Assembly (NCBI GenBank): GCA_008694505.1
Contig: VZDJ01000015.1
Coordinates: 706,359-770,358, forward strand
Direction: 5' to 3'
Source: Cyanoderma ruficeps
Taxonomy: Eukaryota > Chordata > Aves > Passeriformes > Timaliidae
Length of the DNA: 64,000 bases
Shown here: in pieces, positions 31,301 to 42,208 of the stretch
Numbering within the stretch: the first letter of the stretch is position 1
Layout: the number at the start of each line of letters is the position of its first letter
Position numbers and translations under genes: made by a program
Notes under the pieces: model-generated
Database searches by the model: none
What the model saw: only the letters and a program-made list of their open reading frames with translations
Told to the model about the DNA's origin: nothing

Positions 31301-34300
31301 CTGGTGGTTCTTGTTTTGTCCTCGTCTTAACTTTGCCCAAATTGAAGCCTTTTGAGAATCTACTGCTTCTTTTTACCCACTATGCTGGGGCTTCTGTACT
31401 GATACATTTTTTTGGGGGTTGCATTCAGGGTTATGGTTAATATACTGCCTGTCAGATACAACACTTCTGTTTTCTTTTGGTAGCAGGGTGTTGAGGGAGA
31501 AATCAAGGATGGGGTCACAGAAGGAGGACAACTTCAGCAAGTGCACAGGAATCCTACCTACCGTCCCCGCTATCGCAGGTCTGTGCAGTTCCTCTGCTGT
31601 TTCCTCAGATGCTTTTGTGTTCTGTACAGGTTTCTAAATGTGGGAACACGTGTGCAAATGGTAGAAGCATTTTGATTACTTGGAGAAATTTGTTTCATGT
31701 GCTTGTATGTTCAGAATCATAATGGCCCAGAAAGGGCAAAGAATTCTTAGCATCCCGTTACTTCTCACAACTGAGCAGCATATTGGAGTGAGTTGCAGTG
31801 TCCATGTCCTCCCAGCTGAACACTTGTACTTTCCTGGACAAGTAATAAACCAAATCCTTCATCTGGGACCGTGCTGGGGGTGGAAACTGTGTGTGAGCTG
31901 GTAAATGTGGAAATGCAGCCTAGAAAGCCACTGATATCCTGGGCTGCAGCAGAAGCAGCGTGGCCAGCAGGCTGAGGGGGGTCACTGCCCAGTACTTGAA
32001 TGGGCTTGTAAGAAAAATGGGGATAAACTTTTTAGCAGGGTCTGTTGTGTTAGCATGAGGGGCAATGGATTTAAACTAAAAGAGATGTAGAATAAATAGA
32101 AGGAAGACTTTTTTGACTGAGTGTGGAACACTGAAATAGTTTGCCCAGAGAGATGGTACATGCCCCTTACAGGTCAGGTTGGATGGGGCTCTGAGCAACC
32201 TGATCTAGTTGAAGGGGGTTGAACAAATGACCTTTAAAGGTCCTCAAGGAGCTGGTCTGTCTGCTACTCACTTTGTTGCCCCTCATCATATTGTCCTTGT
32301 CTATCAAGTAGATTATGAAGTTGAATTCCAACACTGAATTTAGAGATGAACTATGGAAATTATGTAATCCCCATTTTTTTTCATGTGCATGTCGGTTTGA
32401 AAACAAAAAGTAAGAGGCGAATAATAGTGCAGGAGCAGCAACAAGCTGAATTTGATAGAGATAACAAGATTGTTCTTAATTGTGATGGCTTGCCTGTTCC
32501 ATGCACAAAGGATCCATCCTTTTGGAATCTGGGTCTAAAGCCACAAGCCTTCCACCTCTACTTTGACCTTTGCTTTTTATGAATGTTCATGTTCAATTTG
32601 GCTCTTTCATCTAGGACTGTGGGAAATGGGATACTACTGATGCTTGTTGGCATCCAAGCTGAGTAAATTTAATTCCTGAAAGTCTTCATTAGTTTTGGGA
32701 AGTCAGAGATAGCACCATAACAAGTCCAGCGAGGCTTTTGCACGTCATATGGTTGAATCACAGGCTGAGTAACTTGTCCATGACTAATGGAAACTTGTGA
32801 TTTTCTGATGCAATTTTCCTATGGGAGGAATGATATATCCTATCAGTGCACAATGCTTCTGTTTGAGTTCACAGGTGTTGCTTTTGTTTACAGGCACTAA
32901 ATCCAGTGACACTGCCACTTCTGTTAGGTTCCTTTGGAAAAACTAAATTGGTTTTTGGGACTAGGCAGCTGTGGATTAGCTAATGGGAACTGGATATTGG
33001 CTGTGTTTTGACAGTTTATAAACATTGTTTATACTAGAAATAAGGTGAAATGCCCTTGTGTACATCAAGAACATGGAACTTGATAGCTTAGTGTTAATGA
33101 GGTCCAGCTCACCTGTGGTAAGTGCTTTTCTTAATGGGTTAAGAGAGGCAACATGAGGTAAAGAAAAAAGATCCAGGAATGGTTTGCAGGTAGAAGTGAG
33201 GAGGATTGCAAGGACTGCACCATTAACTAGGAACAGGACCGGGCTGTTACGTAGCCATGCCAAAGCCGACTCAGCCCAATCAGCCTGTGTGGCCACTGCT
33301 GGCTTGTTTCTTCTGCTAGCCAGCAGTTCAGAGGGGCTAACTGCATCTTCACTGCAGGACAGACAGCAGAACATGGTGACGTAGCCTCAGCAGTGAAGAG
33401 ACACCCACTTTCCTTTCTTTCCTTTCCAACCACAAGCCAGCCAAATCCTGAAGGGATGGTTTGCTAGCACTCAAAACTGTTGAGGACGAGACTAGGATAT
33501 GGGAGATTTTGCTGGGCTAAAATTACTGTAGTTTAACCTTTCTTGGGGTTCTTTCATACCTAACTGTAGCTATAGGGTACAAAACGAACGACATGCACAC
33601 AGTCAAGTTGTCAGGGTAAAAAGAGAGAAGTTTATTTTTTTGCTTCGGTTTATATAGATTTTGGACAATGACCATGGATTGGAGGATGAGGTTTGCCACC
33701 TCTCCAACCACACTGGTGAAACTAGAAGTCTATCAATTGTCCCTCCTCAAGAGAGGAACTATAAACAGGAAGGACATTTACAATAACATCACTTTATTTA
33801 CATGAAAATCTGTGGAAAAACTTCACAGTCGGGGAGGGGGGGGTGGAAAAAGATCAGAGCAACACTTAACACCTCTTTGTGCCCCTCTCAGAGGGCCCCC
33901 TCGCCCACGCCCTGCCCCGGCCACCGGAGAAGCTGAGAACAAGGAGAACCATCACGAGGCCACCGCCATGAGCCAGCAGCCGCTGCGCCGCGGGTACAGG
34001 CGCCCTTACAACTACCGGCGCCGGCCGCGCCCCGCCAGCGCCCCGGCACAGGAGGGCAAAGAGGTACAGACACTCCGCCCAGAGCCGTGAGCGCCTCTCC
34101 CGGGAGGAAAGGCTGGGGGAATTGGGATGGTTCAGCCTGGGGAGGAGAAGGCTCTGGGGTGAGCTCATTGTGGCCTTGCGGTGCCTGAAGGGAAGGGTGA
34201 GGCAATGCTGTTGCGAGGGCCTGGAGTCACAGGACAAGGGGCAATGAGTTGGAATTGAAAGTGAGGAGGTTTAGATTGGATATGAGGAAAAAAGCTTTCT

Positions 34301-35168
34301 CCCTGTGAGGATGGTGAGGCCCTGGCACAGGTTGCCCAGGGAAGCTGTGGCTGCTCCATCCTTGGAAGAGTTCAATGCCAGGGTGGATGGGGCTCTGAGC
34401 AAGCTGGGATAGTGGAAGATGTCCCTGCCTGTGGCAGAGGGTTGGAATGAGGTGATCTTCAAGGTCCCCTTCCAACCCAACCTATTCTATGATTGTATAT
34501 AGCAGAGGTTTTACTGGGGCGAATGCCCAAGACCTCCTGCCCTCTGTGAGTTTTTAATAAACGTGTTCATGTGCTGGTTAAGTCTGATGACCAAATCTGA
34601 TGCACTGATTTCCTTGCCTGCTTCTTCTGACCCTCTTGGAGAATAAGCACCTTATCTTAAAAGGAGCCAGCAGTGGGATCGGGATTGCTTCTGGATAGTT
34701 CTTAATTGGGGTCAGAGTGTCACAACTATTTTTGAAGTGGAAACAGTTGTGTTTTCCCACTTCCACAAACCTTAACTCTGTATGTAGCATGGGAGATGGA
34801 TTTGAAAGCTCTGTATCGATTTCCTGAGCTTTTTGAACCAGATGATTTCAGGAAACTGTTTGCAAGTGCAGGTTCTACTTTAATGCGGGAAGGTTTTCTC
34901 ATTCAGTGTCTGCTTCAGGTGCTCTCTTGACAGAATCTGCTGTGTAATACTCAATTACAGACAATACACTAAAATTTCATATTTTCTGGAGGTTCATTTT
35001 TCTTGATGGTTTTAAAACCTGCATTATGCTGGCTGTACCATTGAAGAGAGGAAGGGTGTGGAGGTCAGCCTTTGCCTATAATAAGAGTTTGTTGTGTCTC
35101 AGACAAAGGCAACTGAAACACCTGCTGAAAATCCTGCTCCAGTGACAGAGCAGAGTGGTGCTGAGTAA
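19155..35168 (+). CDS. YBX3: YBX3 (cold-shock domain protein A), complete
   Basis: YBX3 is a Y-box protein that binds single-stranded DNA and mRNA, represses some promoters, and stabilises or silences mRNAs; it also shuttles from tight junctions. Eight coding exons join to 282 residues: 19155-19362, 22864-22927, 24656-24689, 29447-29536, 30183-30305, 31487-31578, 33892-34063 and 35103-35168. Residues 1-66 are an Ala/Pro-rich tail. The cold-shock domain spans about 68-140, with RNP1 NGYGFI (84-89) and RNP2 DVFVHQ (97-102). The C-terminal tail has the basic/aromatic blocks [34 protein letters not shown] and [33 protein letters not shown] and the C-terminus EQSGAE fit YBX3 rather than YBX1. The exon for the roughly 69-residue segment used in the long human isoform is not found, so length matches the short isoform (about 303 residues in human). 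Confidence 0.95.
19363..22863 (+). other. YBX3: YBX3 intron 1
   Basis: 3.5 kb intron; its first 300 bp belong to the CpG island. No other gene or repeat could be identified in the rest. Confidence 0.8.
22864..22927 (+). CDS. YBX3: YBX3 exon 2, start of cold-shock domain
   Basis: 64 nt, the same size as I recall for vertebrate Y-box genes. It encodes [21 protein letters not shown], containing RNP1. It lies between TTTCCAG and GTATGT. Confidence 0.96.
24656..24689 (+). CDS. YBX3: YBX3 exon 3, RNP2 motif
   Basis: 34-nt micro-exon encoding [12 protein letters not shown], between TTTTCACAG and GTAAGA. Its size and sequence are invariant in Y-box proteins. Confidence 0.96.
24690..29446 (+). other. 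YBX3: YBX3 intron 3
   Basis: 4.8 kb, the largest YBX3 intron. A CpG-richer patch at about 26.38-26.48 kb stands out from the background, but no exon or known element was recognised. Confidence 0.7.
29447..29536 (+). CDS. YBX3: YBX3 exon 4, second half of cold-shock domain
   Basis: 90 nt (30 codons) in phase 0, encoding [19 protein letters not shown] and [11 protein letters not shown]. The acceptor is the less common TTCAAG and the donor is GTGAGA. Confidence 0.96.
30183..30305 (+). CDS. YBX3: YBX3 exon 5, end of cold-shock domain and first basic block
   Basis: 123 nt (41 codons), encoding [20 protein letters not shown] and then a strongly basic [18 protein letters not shown]. The donor AGT|GTGAGT was chosen because it keeps phase 0 with the following exon. 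Confidence 0.93.
30306..31486 (+). other. YBX3: YBX3 intron 5, lacking a visible exon 6
   Basis: 1.2 kb intron with no gap. In mammals an alternatively spliced exon of about 69 codons lies at this point. I find no Arg/Tyr/Gln-rich frame, acidic block or GC-rich coding-like patch here. Confidence 0.7.
31487..31578 (+). CDS. YBX3: YBX3 exon 7 homologue, NPTYRPRYR block
   Basis: 92 nt encoding [19 protein letters not shown] and then [11 protein letters not shown]. The acceptor is a tandem TAGCAG: use of the first AG (exon from 31484) would add one glutamine and keep the frame. The donor is AG|GTCTGT. Confidence 0.92.
31940..32265 (+). mobile_element. CR1 LINE 3' fragment in YBX3 intron
   Basis: It contains the characteristic CR1 tail on the + strand: GAGGGGCAATGGATTTAAAC, AGTTTGCCCAGAGAGATGG and GGTTGGATGGGGCTCTGAGC, ending near TGACCTTTAAAGGTC. 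It is diverged, hence old. Confidence 0.8.
32266..33891 (+). other. YBX3: YBX3 intron 7, right part
   Basis: AT-balanced sequence with no recognised repeat or exon. The acceptor CCCTCTCAG precedes the next exon. Confidence 0.7.
33892..34063 (+). CDS. YBX3: YBX3 exon 8 homologue, basic C-terminal blocks
   Basis: 172 nt, markedly GC-rich. It encodes [20 protein letters not shown] and then [20 protein letters not shown], ending in QEGKE. Alternating basic and acidic blocks of this kind drive RNA binding and multimerisation in the family. Confidence 0.95.
34092..34497 (+). mobile_element. CR1 LINE 3' end
   Basis: A well-preserved CR1 tail on the + strand, with TGGTTCAGCCTGGGGAGGAG, GCACAGGTTGCCCAGGGAAG, CAAGGTCCCCTTCCAACCCA and the terminal ATTCTATGATTG. 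It begins only about 28 bp after the donor of the preceding YBX3 exon. Confidence 0.9.
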
Positions 35169-35203
35169 TGTCCGGCTCCCCAGGCACCTTTACCATCGCT
35201 CAG
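35103..35203 (+). CDS. YBX3: YBX3 last coding exon
   Basis: Coding to 35168: [21 protein letters not shown] and TAA. The exon continues as 3'UTR to CAG|GTAAGG at 35203, only 35 nt past the stop, so the 3'UTR intron should not trigger nonsense-mediated decay. Confidence 0.93.
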
Positions 35204-35420
35204 GTAAGGAATATGGACAGTTCCTGTTTTCCAATGGAAGCACAGTGTGTATGCTCCAGGATTCTGGCCACATTCCCTTATGTCTGGCTTCCTATTTGTG
35301 ATGAGTTCTGAGAGTGCTGCAGAGGCAAACCAAGCTGCTGCTTTTCTCTTCTTTCTCCCCTCTGCCTCTGTATTTGTCACAAAGTAAGTTTTGCTGTATA
35401 ATTGATTTCTTTTTTTCCAG

Positions 35421-36142
35421 GAAGCTCTCTAGTCTGTATAGTAATAGCATCTGCTGATGAGTAATTTTATTTTAGGAAGATCCTCATTATGGACAGGATA
35501 AGCCAGTTGTGCTTATCCTGCCTGTTATAACTCTCTTCATTTGACACCTTGTCTATTTATTGAGAAGGTGAAACTTGAACTGCTTTTTTTTTAACATCTG
35601 GCTCTTCAACAGGTGTCCTAAAGTACAACTCAAAAGTAACACCAAAGAAACACACAAGCAATAAATTGTCAACAGTGATGATGAAAGCAAAGATTTGCAA
35701 TACCAAAACGTAAAAGAAAATTTACCAGCAGCTGAGATCCAGGGAACGCCTACAAGATAGATGCATGAAGAGAGAAAGAGAGCGAGATTCAGAAAGAACC
35801 ACCTCCATAGTTTCAACAGCAACTGTGGGGCTTTTTGTTTTTTGGGTTTTTTTTCCCTAGAATTTCACTGTTTTGCTAGTATTGATTTTTTTCAATTTTT
35901 CTTTTGGTATCAAACTGAAAAGGGAAAAAAAAAAAACCTACCAAAGAGCTAAAATTGAAATAAAATGCTTTTTTTATTGGATGCTGGTGCTAAACCTCCC
36001 AAGTGTGAGTTTTTTTTTTCTGTGCCAGTCCTGTTCACTGCAGGACACGGGGAGGACAAACTACCGTGTTCCTTGTTAAGATCTGTTTGAAACTCTGCAG
36101 CATGGGTGACGTTCCTCACAAATAAAAGTGATTTCAACTACC
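35421..36142 (+). other. YBX3: YBX3 non-coding last exon (3'UTR)
   Basis: It follows a strong acceptor (TTTTTTTCCAG, ending 35420) after a 217-bp intron. The AT-rich UTR has T and A homopolymers. AATAAA occurs at 35959 and at 36121; the latter, followed within 20 bp by an A run and then a TG-rich stretch, is the likely end. Confidence 0.75.
36121..36126 (+). terminator. YBX3: Probable YBX3 polyadenylation signal
   Basis: AATAAA in CACAAATAAAAGTG, followed about 30-50 bp later by T/GT-rich sequence. Confidence 0.7.
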
Positions 36143-39100
36143 AAAAAAATCTGCTTTAGTGTGTTTATTGATGTTTGCTTTTAAAATAATTCATTATTTT
36201 AATCTTGTATTTTCAGCATTTTTATGTGAAAGAGAGCTGCCTCTTTGTGTCTGGCTGGATGCTACCTGAGCGTGGTTAGGTGGATATACTTTAATACAAG
36301 ACAACTTCTGCAAAGAAATCACAAAACAGAGCTCTAACTTACACTGTTCCCTCTCTTCCTCTGGCTCTAATGATGTTTAATGGTTGAGTTTTCCTGTTAC
36401 TGTCTCATGGCAGGAGTTTGGGGGATGTGGAGTGAGTTCCTGGAATGTTTTTTTCCTCATCTGTTTTGTTAGGCTTTTGTGTTCTGTAAACAGTAGAATC
36501 CAAGTTTTGAGACTTTGCTCAAGAAGGACACTGGCGTAGTAACTACCAGTTTATCCCAGCTTCTGTTCTGAATAATGTTTCACTGGCTTCTCCTCTCTGT
36601 CTTACTTCAAACCAGTGAAATCTCTGTACCTGTTCCATCTTGGGTTAATGAGCAAAGTACTGAGCTGTCTTACAATGTCAGTGGGTGTTTTTTTTTTAAT
36701 GTTCCTCCCTAAAACTCGGCTGTGTGCCAGGTGTTATCAGTCTGCTCCCAGCTGTTGAATAAGGGTGCATATCTTGTGTCCTTCATTGTTTAGTCCAGCG
36801 TTTCTCACGCTCCTGTCTTGCAGTTGCTGTTAGCCAAACCTCAGATAAGTATATTTGTTTTCTCAAACAAATATTCATGTTACTCTTCAGGAATTAAGCA
36901 GAAAGTGCAAGGCATAATTGCACTCAAAAGCCCTTTGCTTCCAGCTTCGGGGAAGGTGAGGAAGGGCCTTTGCACCCTGTTGCCTTTGCCTTGGGGAGAA
37001 GGAGGTGGGAAAAGGCTCAGTGGTGCCTGAGTTGCACTGCTTACAGCTGACTGAATTGTGAGGGATTAGGAACCTCTTTATGAGTTGTGAAGTGAAAGCC
37101 ATAGGCTTGGTTTATAAAAATATAAGTAATGGTACCTTTTAAAAATTCTTAAGCAGGATAAATCTTTTTAGGCTTAAATTTTGTTACAAAGTAAATGTGC
37201 AGGCACATTGGAGAGAAGTTGATACTTTCACCATATCGAGCAAATGCAATATATTCGTAAATACTGAAATGTTACTGCAGAACTTGTAATAAAAACTACT
37301 TGAACTGCCTTCAATAGGTGTTTTTTTCCTTGAGAGATTTGACAGGCTAAAGAGAATTCTCTTATCTCTGCAAAAATGTAGGTCAGATGGAATCAGGTTA
37401 ACAAAAGTACCTAACTAGCCATCTTTTATTTTTTTTTAAATGAACAGAGAAAGTGAGGGAGAGATACAAGTAATGTCCTAGCATTGAGATCTATTGGTTA
37501 TTTCTGTCCTGCCTCTAATAAGAATGTTTGTAAAAAACAGAAGCCAGTGACTGACATATACTTCATCCCTTAATTCCCTGGTTATGAAAACATAAGCTTA
37601 ACTCCAACAGAGTCTAAAGCACTACAATTACATTTTAGATGTCTTGAGCTGTGTGTAAGTTGTTCCTTTGCTCGGCCACTTATGCTCTTGTTAGCTGAAT
37701 TCACTAGGGAAAAAAAACATAAACCTGGTGCTCAATAATAAGGGTCATTTCTCTTTACAGCTGGTGCTTGTGTACCTGTAAATAAGACTATGGGTTATTT
37801 GCCTCAAGCAGAATTTCAGATGAGAGCTTAGTTTGTGTTGTGTTGGTTTCTTAAAAAAACCTGTGTAGCTCCATGGATTTTTAATTTGCAGAGTAGCTAA
37901 AGTGCTGCAAAAAAACATTCCCTGTGGCTTTTGAGGAGGATAAAGGAAGAAGACAGTTTTGTAGGCCTTCCTTTGTGCATTGCTTCATTTGGATATAATT
38001 GCAATACAAGGCAGTCAGAGTGTGGAGAGAGAGGTGGACTCTCAGCTTCTCTCTTTGGCAGTGTTGCTGCCATGGGAGAACTGCACAGGTGCAACAAGTG
38101 CCTTGGAAGTCCAACACTTCCTGTTGGAAAAAACTTTGGAAGTAAAACCTGTGCTACATAATTTGCTGTATGGGCTGTGAATTCAGCTGTGGATGTCTGA
38201 CTCTTATTTGCTGTGGCTTTTTTAAAGAGTCTCTTTGCAGACACTGAATTCAAAGCCATGGCCTTAGATATCATTCTGCTTTCTGCTGGTTTGGCTTTTT
38301 GGAGAACCAAGGAGTCTCCAGCACCGCTGTGATTCTGTAGAGAGAAAGTCCATGCTCTGAAATGCTCCGAGTTGTAGGGAAAAGTATCTGCATGAGCCAA
38401 GTGGCAGTGGGATCCTTCCTCAGGTGTGAAGGGGATGAGAAGATTTTGGGGGTCATATCAAGTAAGTGGTAGCTTGAACTTTGCATTTTGTGCTGTTTGC
38501 AATGAAGGAGCAAGGCTGCTATGATTGGATTTTGAGTCCTAGAGCAGGACAGTGGTGCACTGAGCAGAAAATGGATCTTGATGACTTAATGCTACCAGCT
38601 GAGATGAGTAATTAATACCTTAAGGTTTTAAAATGTAATAGGAAAGACTCAGACCTTCATTATATTTCCTGACTAATGTCAAAATACATCAGTCTTCCAT
38701 GTTTGGCTGTGAATTGTGACTTGTAAGTGGTGGCATGAGTAGGACCACAAAGGTCCTTAGAATGAATCAATTATACACTGCCATTATCGTGCCAGTAGTG
38801 CCTATGTGGTACAGTTCTTGTTCAGAAATAAAGAACATTGTTTTAATAGTATGTGTAAATAGAGGGGTTACAGATTCAGTTTCAGGAAAAATTGCTGCAA
38901 GAATCTGGACTGAAATTTTGAAAATATGCTTAAACATAAAACAGCTCCTATGGATTCTTGCACCTCTCTCAGATAATCCAAACTGGGGCTATGATAAAGG
39001 AGTGGAAGACAGTAGTAGTAGTAAATTAAATAAATCTTCTAAACAGAGCTCTAGGATGTGTTCTGACGAGGTCAGGATGCCTTAGTGGATGTGTGAGATA

Positions 39101-40329
39101 TTCCCATTTCAGTCCCCTTTCTGCTGTCTCATACTGGAGGGAAGAGCAGAGTTTTAACCATGAGAATTATACAGAAGGCTCTGTATGAGTCTCATCTGTT
39201 TCTTGGTAAGAAATGATCAATGGCAAATCTAAAACAGAATACTGAAAGTTTTTATGACTCTACTTGATGGCTCTTGGACAGGTTACTCTTGGGCATCAGC
39301 CTCTTGACTTGCCCACAGGTGCAGTGCATTCCTAAGAGCAGTACATTTTGCTGTGCCATGGATGGTAAAAGGATTGCAGTGTTGCACACCACAGAACTGC
39401 TGACACTTCTCATCCCAGAAAACGTGTGCTGGGGAGTGAAGAGACGTCAGCAATCCCGTTTCCTGGTACAGCTGTGTGAGCACTAGATGGGGCTGTTACT
39501 CCACTTAAATTTTTCTGGAAATTCATGGCCACACCCCTGTGACGGGAAATAAAGGTGTCACAGTGTGGGCTATCTGGGCTCTGCTGCAGGTTCTGGAAGG
39601 GCTGAAATTGGGTAGATGGTGAGTAATAACCCAATAAATAAATGAAAGAAAAAAATAGAAAAAGAATAAATATCTTGGTGCTTGGTTTTTCTAGGAATAA
39701 GCACTGCTGGCTATCCCTAACTTTCCTCTTGTAACCATCACATAACTGGGAAGAAAATCTTGGGGAGAAGTGAAGGCCTACCCATGGAAAAGTCAAGTGT
39801 AGAGTTCAAGGTTTGTCCTTACCATTTGTACCTCTTGAAATACTTGGTGCCATTAAAAAAAAAAAAAATGAAAACCAACAGAAAAACAAAGGTAAGTTAC
39901 CTACGTGTTTTTTACTTCAGTGGATAAACATTCTGTCTGAATTTAGATGAACCAATCTCCAAGAAATACAAAGCCTAAAAATTGGCAGACTTTCAGGGAT
40001 CATTTAGATGTGATTTAAATCATTAAATTACCTCTTCACAGGAGATGGAGATGCTCTCACTTGCTACATGGTGCTTACTTTCTAGTTAAAAGAGACTGAT
40101 TTTAATAGAAGGGAAGATCCTTAAAACTTCCTGCACTGGCTTCCATCTCTGATAAATTACTCATTCACTTATAACCACAAGCCACAAGGTGCTGCTCTTA
40201 TCCTGATTAAAAAAGTAATTTTTTTGTCTTTTTCTAATATTGCACAGTAAGAACATGGAGAGAAGCATGTTTTATACCATGGTTAGTTTGGTTTCTGCAG
40301 CAATGCCCCCACACACACTGCAGTCTATA
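36143..40329. other. Intergenic stretch YBX3-SYCE3
   Basis: AT-rich. No gene recognised on either strand; the open frames here (up to 167 codons at 37897-38400, - strand) carry no family signature and no splice context. Confidence 0.6.
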
Positions 40330-40994
40330 ATGGTAAAAAAAAAATTTATTTCGTGCCACCTTCAGATGGTTTGAGAGGAACAATCTTTCTGGTGAAACCA
40401 GTTCAAAGAAATGGTTAAAAATCTAATGGAAGAAGATGAATCAACTATAGATGATCTAACTAATAAAACTATGTAATTGAACACCTAGATGATAATCCTA
40501 AATAAAACCAACTCAATCTATCTGCAAAATCTAGGATTTCACCTGTGTTGCATTTGGGAAAATAAGCAATTCTTCAGTTTTCTTGGAAAGGTATGGGCTG
40601 CTACCATGGCACTGTGATGGTCCTCTACAGCACCCCCCACCCCCAGTTTGTTCAGAATTCCAGTTACACTGACCATGGAAGTGAGTATGATCTTCCAGGG
40701 AAAAGGAGCAGAGGGTGTGTCAGTTGAGTGTACAAACACTACAGGGATTGGGATTACTGATGGGCATTGTGCAAATACACACATTGCTACCTTTTACTCT
40801 CAGCTATACAAAGCTCGATGGGTAATCTAATTAAAATACTTCCACAGACAAGTTCACAAATAAGTAGTTCTTAGCAAGAGGAAAGCCAATCCATTTCCCA
40901 CAGTGCCTGTGAAACCTCCACAGCTGGGAGAAAAAAAAAACGACCTGAGTGATTTTCCAAGGGATGTCATTCTGCCAGAATGACTGAACCCAAT
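40330..40994 (-). other. SYCE3: SYCE3 3' untranslated region (predicted)
   Basis: The first AATAAA on the - strand after the stop codon is at 40350-40345, giving a 3'UTR of about 660 nt. No nearer canonical signal was found. The end is a prediction. Confidence 0.45.
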
Positions 40995-41164
40995 TTACTC
41001 CACTTTTTGCCCTTCACCTCGAGATTCCATTAGCACCTCTTGCCATTTCTTCTCCACCTGCTCTTTGCACATCAGGAAGGCATCCTGCAGGTGCTGCACG
41101 GCCTTGTGCAGGTCTGGGTTGGTGTGGGTGGGCACACAGTCGTAGGCCATCCAGGCTGCATGCA
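40995..41164 (-). CDS. SYCE3: SYCE3 last exon (coding part)
   Basis: 170 coding nt. It encodes HAAWMAYDCVPTHTNPDLHK, AVQHLQDAFLMCKEQVEKKW, then QEVLMESRGEGQKVE and a stop. The acceptor is TTGTGTTTGCAG, read on the - strand. Confidence 0.93.
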
Positions 41165-42208
41165 CTGCAAACACAACAGCTGTTACGTTCTGGCCAGGAA
41201 AAAGCAATGGCTGATTCAATAAATAAATTCAATAAATTAATTCAATCACTAAAAGGAATTGTTATCAGTTCGGATCTCAGAGAAGGCCGGAAAATAAAAT
41301 GGAAACTGCCTGCAGTAAAACTCAAGATTAAACAAGACTGTTCAGTATTGCTTCTTTATAAATGTCTCGAAATAGTTCCTAATGGAAGTACACTGATGTA
41401 AATTATGGAACGGGGATGGGCACTTCACCTAAAAATGACAACAAAACAGGTAATCAGATGGAAAGGGTCCAGAGACTGTTTTAAAATAGATGAATATTAA
41501 ATAAGGAATCCTCCCTCCAGACCAGTTACAGCTTCTGTTAGGTGAGGGAGGGTAAGATCAAAGAGACTACAACAAAAAGATGGAATATTTTAATGAAATT
41601 GATCTTGAAATAATCAGTTACCTAAATAACGAGGTTGATTTTGAAGTAATGAGTGTCTGATAAAGCTGAGCAAATAGTTTTAGCACTTATATACTAAACT
41701 TACGTACTTAGCTACACTTATGTACTTTCCCTTTTATTTTACCAAGAATTCACTATAGTACACTCACCTATGAGAGGTGATATGTATCCATTTTTCAGAA
41801 TTGTCTCATTTTATATACTATATTTTAATAATTGTACATTAAATACCTTAGTAGTATTTCTGTTTTTAACCAACACTCTGAACTAAGCATCTATCACCTA
41901 TTGATTTTTAATTCTGAGCCATCTGAACCACCTAAATTATTTGTATGCCTTTTCACAGTTAAGAACACGAGGGCATTAGTTAATGGTGATTGTTTTAATT
42001 ACATTTCTATCACACAGAAGTTTACAGAATAAATACAAAAAATAAATCTTCAATGTCTTTAGTACAAAAATGCATATCATTCTCAATAAAGACCTGTACC
42101 TGTTAGTTCTTCCATTTTCTCCAGAAGTTCCTCCATGTCTGTTCTGAAGTTCTGCACCTTGTTTCCCCTGTTATCATAGTTTCCTTCCTGAGATTCTGAT
42201 TCAGCCAT
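40995..42208 (-). CDS. SYCE3: SYCE3, synaptonemal complex central element protein 3
   Basis: SYCE3 is a small helical protein of the central element of the synaptonemal complex; it binds SYCP1 and SYCE1/2 and is needed for synapsis and crossover formation in meiosis. Two exons on the - strand (42208-42100 and 41164-40995) join through GTACAG and TTTGCAG to 92 residues. MAESESQEGNYDN aligns without gaps to the start of the human protein. A central helix follows (MEELLEKMEELTVHAAWMAY), then TNPDLHK, LQDAFLMCKE and EKKWQEVL, all landmarks of the family. The protein is four residues longer than the 88-residue human form, at the C-terminus. The ATG is the first codon of its exon, directly after TTATAG, so the 5'UTR must sit on an upstream exon not identified. 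It is antisense to its neighbours YBX3 and STYK1. Confidence 0.92.
41165..42099 (-). other. SYCE3: SYCE3 intron
   Basis: 935 bp, AT-rich. A small AT repeat (AATAAATAAATTCAATAAAT) lies at about 41218-41240, near the acceptor. Confidence 0.85.
42100..42208 (-). CDS. SYCE3: SYCE3 first coding exon
   Basis: 109 nt from ATG (42208-42206) to ACA G|GTACAG. It encodes MAESESQEGNYDNRGNKVQN and then FRTDMEELLEKMEELT. The reading was confirmed by gap-free alignment, from memory, with the human N-terminus, including the NYDN motif. Confidence 0.9.

Noticed and set aside
38735..39085. 116-codon + strand open frame between YBX3 and SYCE3
   Set aside because: AT-rich, no known motif, no conserved context; expected by chance in 4 kb of such DNA.
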